Origin: Anaerolineales bacterium
GTDB lineage: Bacteria; Chloroflexota; Anaerolineae; Anaerolineales; Villigracilaceae
NCBI GenBank assembly: GCA_025966435.1
Contig: JAICRQ010000085.1
Location: 1-9,850, forward strand
Length of the DNA stretch: 9,850 nt
Reading direction: 5' to 3'
The notes beneath the pieces are model-generated. The model did no database searches. It had not been told where the DNA came from and worked only from the letters and a program-made list of their open reading frames with translations. Made by a program: the position numbers and the translations under genes. Position 1 is the stretch's first letter; every line of letters starts with the position of its first letter. Positions 5,986-9,850 of the stretch are shown here, piece after piece.

Positions 5986-6355
5986 AGGAGGTTGCTTTTT
6001 GATTTTCTCTCTTTTCTTTCTTTCAGTCTTAACTATTTCATGGATAGCGTCAAACTCTCCACGAATCAATGCCTGCTTCTTGGCTCTGCTCCAGCCTTTG
6101 ACTTGTCGTTCCCACCTCAAGGCATCGTAATAGTGCTGTGTTTCCTCTGAAGTCCACACGAGTTTTATTGGACGGCGCGAGTACGTATAAGCAGAGTGTT
6201 CAACACCTTGTTCATGTTGCCAAAGGCGTTTATTCAGATCATCCGTACTACCCGTATAGTACGAACCATCAGAGCATTCGAGGATATAAACAATGTAAGG
6301 CATAAAGTCTTTTTCCGTCCTGAGCGGAGCGAGTGCTCGTCGAGCGTAGTCGAAG
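5956..6355 (-). mobile_element. Candidate repeat-bracketed GIY-YIG unit
   Basis: A 400-bp block is made of repeat B, one small nuclease gene and repeat C, with B and C in inverted orientation. The gene fills nearly the whole interior: its stop codon lies in B and its start is 13 bases from the edge of C. The layout recalls palindrome-associated transposase units (RAYT with REP repeats) or a nuclease-mobilised cassette, but no target-site duplication is recognised. It sits between two genes whose products appear to be partners. Mobility is inference only. Confidence 0.3.
5980..6303 (-). CDS. Small GIY-YIG nuclease family protein (UPF0213-like)
   Basis: The protein has 107 residues. The start MPYIVYILECSDGSYYTGST carries the two halves of the motif (VYI at 5-7 and YYTG at 15-18), followed by Arg26 and His30 in LNKRLWQHEQG. 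Glu65 lies in ALRWERQVKGWSRAKKQALI, the usual catalytic Glu in this family. The C-terminus is basic (KTERKKREKIKKQPPR). Single-domain proteins like this are predicted DNA endonucleases of unclear biological role. The frame is open upstream to a TTG at 6360, but that extension is translated repeat C. The ATG at 6303-6301 puts the protein start at the usual family position and is preferred. The ribosome binding site is weak. The gene is enclosed by inverted repeats and separates the two ABC genes. Confidence 0.88.
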   Translation of the reverse strand: MPYIVYILECSDGSYYTGSTDDLNKRLWQHEQGVEHSAYTYSRRPIKLVWTSEETQHYYDALRWERQVKGWSRAKKQALIRGEFDAIHEIVKTERKKREKIKKQPPR

Positions 6356-6358
6356 GAC
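6317..6358. repeat. Palindromic repeat C (GTCCT...AGGAC) upstream of the GIY-YIG gene
   Basis: The outer arms are GTCCT (6317-6321) and AGGAC (6354-6358), with an inner perfect hairpin GCTCG-T-CGAGC (6335-6345). TGAGCGGAGC (6321-6330) and CGTAGTCGAAG (6345-6355) are inverted copies of segments of repeat B. The edges TTTCCGTCCTG and AGGACA, and the GGAGCGAG core, are shared in direct orientation with repeat A. Confidence 0.7.
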
Positions 6359-6445
6359 AATGTGATCCAAACTTACCGTATCCCGATTACTTGCGCTTTG
6401 GTTACAGGATAGACACACAACATCTCTCGACTCAGCGCGAGGTAG
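6359..6445. other. Short spacer after the ABC gene, no gene seen
   Basis: These 87 bases lie between repeat C and the stop codon of the upstream ABC gene. I see no terminator with a T-tract, no ORF and no RNA gene, so transcription from the ABC gene could run into the GIY-YIG gene. Confidence 0.5.
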
Positions 6446-8248
6446 CTATGATAGTGTATGTCGCTCATCTGCATCAGTCGTCTCAAGCTCTTTCAACTCT
6501 TCCATCTCCTCAAAGAACCTCGCGTGATCGATCAACTGCAGATCGTGGATCTCTTTGTACAGGCCGCCGCGGGCGAGCAGCTCTTCGTGAGTCCCGCGTT
6601 CAACAATTCGTCCCTGATCCATCACGAGGATCATATCTGCCCGGCGGACGGTACTCAGCCGGTGCGCGATCACGAACGTAGTGCGTCCTTCCATCAGCGT
6701 ATCCAGGGCGGCTTGAATGAGCTTCTCCGTTTGCGTATCCACGGAGGATGTGGAGTCATCGAGGATCAATATGCGGGGATTCATGAGCAACGCGCGCGCG
6801 ATCGCCACGCGCTGGCGCTGTCCGCCTGAGAGCGTCACACCCCGTTCGCCGACGATGGTATCGTATCCGTTCGTAAAGCCTTCGATGAACTCATGCGCCT
6901 GTGCGGCTTTGGCAGCCGCCACGACTTCTTCCATGCTCGCCTCGGGCCGCCCGTAGGCGATGTTCGCCTTGATGGTATCGGAGAACAACAGCGAGGTCTG
7001 CAAGACAATCCCGATTTGCTTGCGAAGCGATACCAGGTCCATTTCATGGACATCCACACCATCTATGAAGACCCCTCCCGAAGTCACATCATAAAAACGC
7101 GGGATGAGATTGACGAGAGATGTCTTGCCTGAGCCTGTCGGCCCGATCAAAGCGACGAGCTGGTTCGGCTCCACCCGGGCGTTGATGTCGCGCAACGAGT
7201 GTGTTCTCTCATCCTGATATTTCAATGCTACATCACGAAACTCCACTTCGCCGCGCAGGGCATGTGATTGAATCGCGTTCACGGGAGATTGAATCGCAGG
7301 TTCGATGTCGAGCACTTCGAAGACGCGCTGGGCACCCGCCGCGGCTTCTCCGCCAGCGTTGACAAGCGCCGTCAACTGCTGGGCAGGTTCTGCTAGCATT
7401 AGAATGTAAGCGTTGAAGGCAACGATCGCGCCGATGGTCAGCGTGCCATCCATCACCATTTGTCCGCCAAACCACAGGATCAGAATCACACTGACCGTTG
7501 TCAGCCAGTGCGTCGTCGGCATGATCTTCGACCACTCGTCGATCACGTACACCCAGGTCTGGAACACCTGCTTGTTGGCGATTTCGAACCGCTTCGTTTC
7601 ATATGGCTCACGCGCAAAGGCGCGCACCACCTGCACACCGACGACATTTTCCTGTAAGCGGTTCGAGACGTCTCCCACAGCGTTGTCCACATTAAAGAAC
7701 AATTTTCCGATTTTCGTCCCAAAATTCGAAGTCATCAGGGTCAAAGGGATGATCGGCAATAAGGCGATCACGGCCAGCCGGGCATTGTCCATGACCATGA
7801 TGGTGATAATCCCTATCGAAAGCAGCACAAAGCGGATGAGGTCCGTCACCGCCCCACCCGCGAACCGTTCGATGGCGCGCACGTCCTCGATACAGCGCGA
7901 GATCAGCTGTCCGCTCTGCGCATGGTCGTGGTACGTGAACGGCAGGTATTGGATATGGTCATACATCCGGTTACGCAGGTCGTAACCGACATGTGCCGCG
8001 ATCCATTCCGACCAGTAGCGGTTGCCCAATGTCAGTAACGCGGAAAGAAGCCCCACCCCAAGGAGCAGAAACGCCGAGCGGACCAGATAAGCGGTTTGGC
8101 CCTGGACCAATCCATCATCGATCACGGAGCGGATAATGCGCGGCACGGCGAGACTGAGTCCCGTGAGGACTAACAGCATAAACAGAGTCGCCAGTATTTG
8201 CCAGAAATACGGTTTCAGGAAAATTTGTATGCGGACCAGATGTTTCAT
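6446..8248 (-). CDS. ABC exporter half-transporter with degenerate Walker B (Asp for Glu)
   Basis: The protein has 600 residues. Its membrane domain has about six segments (17-36, 57-76, 134-152, 158-174, 250-266, 272-290), then an ATPase domain with Walker A GPTGSGKT (369-376), Q-loop Gln417, perfect signature LSGGQ (473-477), Walker B ILILDD (493-498) and H-loop His529. The catalytic base position is Asp498 instead of Glu. In heterodimeric exporters such as TM287/288 and BmrCD, one subunit carries this Asp and the partner an altered signature, giving one slow and one active ATP site. The protein encoded at 4081-5877 has exactly the complementary set. The C-terminus has an acidic tail (EEMEELKELETTDADE). 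There is no Shine-Dalgarno before the ATG; weak -10-like sequences (TATCCT 8266-8261, TATTTA 8261-8256) lie just upstream, so a very short leader is possible. Confidence 0.93.
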   Translation of the reverse strand: MKHLVRIQIFLKPYFWQILATLFMLLVLTGLSLAVPRIIRSVIDDGLVQGQTAYLVRSAFLLLGVGLLSALLTLGNRYWSEWIAAHVGYDLRNRMYDHIQYLPFTYHDHAQSGQLISRCIEDVRAIERFAGGAVTDLIRFVLLSIGIITIMVMDNARLAVIALLPIIPLTLMTSNFGTKIGKLFFNVDNAVGDVSNRLQENVVGVQVVRAFAREPYETKRFEIANKQVFQTWVYVIDEWSKIMPTTHWLTTVSVILILWFGGQMVMDGTLTIGAIVAFNAYILMLAEPAQQLTALVNAGGEAAAGAQRVFEVLDIEPAIQSPVNAIQSHALRGEVEFRDVALKYQDERTHSLRDINARVEPNQLVALIGPTGSGKTSLVNLIPRFYDVTSGGVFIDGVDVHEMDLVSLRKQIGIVLQTSLLFSDTIKANIAYGRPEASMEEVVAAAKAAQAHEFIEGFTNGYDTIVGERGVTLSGGQRQRVAIARALLMNPRILILDDSTSSVDTQTEKLIQAALDTLMEGRTTFVIAHRLSTVRRADMILVMDQGRIVERGTHEELLARGGLYKEIHDLQLIDHARFFEEMEELKELETTDADERHTLS

Positions 8249-8334
8249 AGCGGGATAAATAGGATACCATAAAAAAAGTTCTCTGAAACATCCAGCAGGA
8301 TGAAATTCCCGCCAGAGCCCCTAAAAAATGAGGG

Positions 8335-8343
8335 TGGTATAAT
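8335..8343 (+). promoter_or_regulatory. Extended -10 promoter of sucCD
   Basis: TGGTATAAT gives a perfect -10 hexamer (8338-8343) with an upstream TGn extension. No good -35 box lies 16-18 bp upstream (GAGCCC region), which is tolerated by extended -10 promoters. The expected start at about 8350 gives a leader of some 30 nt before the sucC ATG. The 131-bp divergent region (8249-8379) also holds the small hairpin CATCC-AGCA-GGATG (8289-8302); nothing else is recognised there. Confidence 0.65.
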
Positions 8344-8379
8344 CCCCGTGCGTTTCAAATTCGCTTAAGGGAAGAAGGC

Positions 8380-9516
8380 ATGAAGCTCCACGAATATCAA
8401 TCGAAAATGATTTTTGCAAAATATGGAATTCCCATCCCAAACGGACGGGTGGCGGCTACCGCAGAAGAAGCGAAACACATCGCAGAAGAACTGGGTGGCC
8501 GCGTTGTTATTAAATCGCAGGTGCTCGTGGGTGGACGCGGCAAAGCTGGAGGTGTAAAAGTTGCCAGGGACCCGAAGGAAGCCGGGGAATATGCCGGGCA
8601 GATCCTGGCGATGTACATCAAAGGCTTGCCTGTTCGCAAAGTGCTCGTGGATGAAGCCGCCGCCATCGAGCACGAAATCTATTTTGCAATCACGAATGAC
8701 CGCGCCGCCAAGAAGCCAGTCATGATCGCATCCGCAGCCGGCGGCGTGGATATTGAAGAAGTAGCAGCTACCACTCCTGAGAAGATCATCAAGGTTTATA
8801 TCGATCCTTTACTTGGCTTACGAGATTTTCAATCGCGTGATATTGCCGCGTCCATTGACTTGCCGCGCGAGCTCTGGCGCGATTTTAGTAAGATCGCCGC
8901 GGGGCTGTGGCGAGCCTACCTTGAAACGGACGCGACCCTGGCAGAGATCAACCCGCTCGTGATTACCAAAGACAAGCGATTGGTCGCGCTGGATGGCAAA
9001 ATGATCATCGACGACAATGCACTGTTCCGCCACCCGGACCTTGCTGAAATCCGTGACATTGACGAGGAAGCACCCGCCGAGACGGAGGCACGTCGGCACG
9101 GGCTTTCATTCATCAAGCTGGATGGTGACATTGGCTGCATGGTCAACGGTGCGGGCCTGGCGATGACCAGCATGGATATTGTCAAGCTCTTTGGCGGCGA
9201 GCCTGCCAACTTTCTGGATATCGGCGGAGGCGCGGGGGCTGAGAAGGTTGCCGCGGCCATGCGCATTATCCTTTCGGACCCTAACGTCAAAGCAGTTCTG
9301 TTCAACATCTTTGGCGGCATCACGCGTGGTGACGAAGTGGCCCGTGGAATTCTCTCCGCCATGGAGGAGGTCAAGCCCAAGGTGCCGATGGTGATTCGCC
9401 TGGTGGGAACGAATGCCGAAGAGGGTCGCAAGCTCCTGGAGAACGCAAACATGATTACTGCAGAAACACTGGCAGATGCCGCAAAGAAGGCAGTCGCTGC
9501 TGCAAAGGGAAACTAA
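8380..9516 (+). CDS. sucC: Succinate-CoA ligase (ADP-forming) subunit beta
   Basis: The protein has 378 residues, close to the usual length of SucC. It starts [20 protein letters not shown], the typical ATP-grasp N-terminus. Nucleotide- and metal-binding features are [10 protein letters not shown] (51-60), EINPL (189-193) with Asn191, and LDGK with Asp205. The CoA-ligase domain carries [11 protein letters not shown] (252-262), FLDIGGGA (278-285) and [14 protein letters not shown] (308-321). With SucD it interconverts succinyl-CoA + ADP (or GDP) + phosphate and succinate + ATP (or GTP) + CoA in the TCA cycle, in the cytoplasm. The ribosome binding site AAGGGA (8367-8372) is well placed for the ATG. 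Expression is probably from the extended -10 promoter at 8335-8343. Malate-CoA ligase beta (MtkA) is a close relative and cannot be fully excluded by eye, but the sequence reads as standard SucC. Confidence 0.95.
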   Translation: MKLHEYQSKMIFAKYGIPIPNGRVAATAEEAKHIAEELGGRVVIKSQVLVGGRGKAGGVKVARDPKEAGEYAGQILAMYIKGLPVRKVLVDEAAAIEHEIYFAITNDRAAKKPVMIASAAGGVDIEEVAATTPEKIIKVYIDPLLGLRDFQSRDIAASIDLPRELWRDFSKIAAGLWRAYLETDATLAEINPLVITKDKRLVALDGKMIIDDNALFRHPDLAEIRDIDEEAPAETEARRHGLSFIKLDGDIGCMVNGAGLAMTSMDIVKLFGGEPANFLDIGGGAGAEKVAAAMRIILSDPNVKAVLFNIFGGITRGDEVARGILSAMEEVKPKVPMVIRLVGTNAEEGRKLLENANMITAETLADAAKKAVAAAKGN

Positions 9517-9519
9517 TCC

Positions 9520-9850
9520 ATGAGCATACTCATCAACAAAAATACCCGTCTTCTTGTGCAGGGCATCACCGGCAACGAAGGCCTCTTTCACACCACCCAG
9601 ATGCATGCATATGGCACAAATGTGGTCGCGGGCGTGACACCCGGCAAAGGCGGCGAATGGGTGCTGGACGGAAAAGTTCCCGTCTTCGATTCGGTTAAGC
9701 TCGCCGTCGATGCGACGGGCGCAAACTGTACGTGTATCTTCGTTCCAGCCCGCTTCGCACCTGATGCCATGTTCGAAGCAGCGGACGCTGGCATCCCGTT
9801 GATCGTCTGCATCACCGAAGGGATTCCCGTGCAGGATATGATGCGGGTTC
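9520..9850 (+). CDS. sucD: Succinate-CoA ligase subunit alpha, 3' end cut off
   Basis: The first 110 codons of the gene are present; it continues past the right edge. The ATG is three bases after the sucC stop, and an AAGGGA ribosome binding site lies inside the end of sucC, so the two are cotranscribed and translationally linked. The N-terminal CoA-binding (Rossmann) domain is clear: [20 protein letters not shown] with the G-x-T-G-x-x-G loop, [28 protein letters not shown] and [11 protein letters not shown]. The phosphorylated active-site His lies beyond the window. It pairs with SucC to form the heterotetramer or heterodimer. Confidence 0.95.
   Translation, partial: MSILINKNTRLLVQGITGNEGLFHTTQMHAYGTNVVAGVTPGKGGEWVLDGKVPVFDSVKLAVDATGANCTCIFVPARFAPDAMFEAADAGIPLIVCITEGIPVQDMMRV

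Noticed and set aside
6304..6360. N-terminal extension of the GIY-YIG protein from a TTG at 6360
   Set aside because: The extra 19 residues are a translation of palindromic repeat C; the family starts at the ATG at 6303.
7413..7985. 190-codon plus-strand open frame
   Set aside because: It is antisense to the ABC gene membrane domain and its composition looks like a codon-bias shadow.
8289..8302. CATCC-AGCA-GGATG hairpin as a terminator or operator
   Set aside because: The stem has only five pairs and the minus-strand T-run is 13 bases away; it is too weak to call.
8916..9452. 178-codon minus-strand open frame
   Set aside because: It is a shadow of sucC on the opposite strand; rich in Ser/Arg/Pro with no domain.

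Overview
The window looks like a chromosomal segment of a free-living bacterium of about 50-55% GC, probably of the Chloroflexota (Anaerolineae-like). This is an inference from gene content and from the kinds of short palindromic repeats seen; no rRNA or marker gene fixes the taxonomy. All genes up to about 8.25 kb lie on the minus strand. The last 1.5 kb (sucC-sucD) lies on the plus strand and diverges from them.

Reading the minus strand in the direction of transcription: (i) 8248-6446 encodes an ABC exporter half-transporter with an Asp in place of the catalytic Walker B Glu. (ii) 6360-5880 is a spacer holding a small GIY-YIG nuclease gene bracketed by inverted palindromic repeats, with a further related repeat directly in front of the next gene. 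(iii) 5877-4081 encodes a second ABC half-transporter, with a normal Walker B Glu but an altered LSVGQ signature. The two halves are complementary and fit a heterodimeric multidrug-type exporter with one degenerate ATP site. (iv) 4084-3570 is a DUF4258 toxin / YgiT-type zinc-finger antitoxin pair, joined to the ABC gene and to each other by 4-nt overlaps. (v) 3557-498 holds a lipoprotein alpha/beta hydrolase, an MttB-superfamily (non-pyrrolysine) methyltransferase and a DUF3291 protein. The first two are 28 nt apart and the last two overlap by 4 nt. From 5877 to 498 the genes are packed like one long operon.

The 297-nt gap between the DUF3291 gene and the partial gene at the left edge is not empty. 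On the minus strand it contains a good sigma70-type promoter (TTGACA-17-TAAACT), a strong Shine-Dalgarno, a 20-codon ORF closed by tandem stops, a palindromic repeat and a textbook intrinsic terminator: a complete, very small transcription unit. A hairpin-forming inverted repeat follows in the leader of the left-edge gene, which is possibly a RIO-type kinase (weak call).

On the plus strand, an extended -10 promoter drives sucC and sucD, the beta and alpha subunits of the TCA-cycle succinate-CoA ligase; sucD runs off the right edge. The main candidates for something new are the tiny transcription unit at 282-478, the repeat-bracketed GIY-YIG unit that separates the two exporter genes, and the toxin-antitoxin pair embedded by overlaps between a transporter and a hydrolase.
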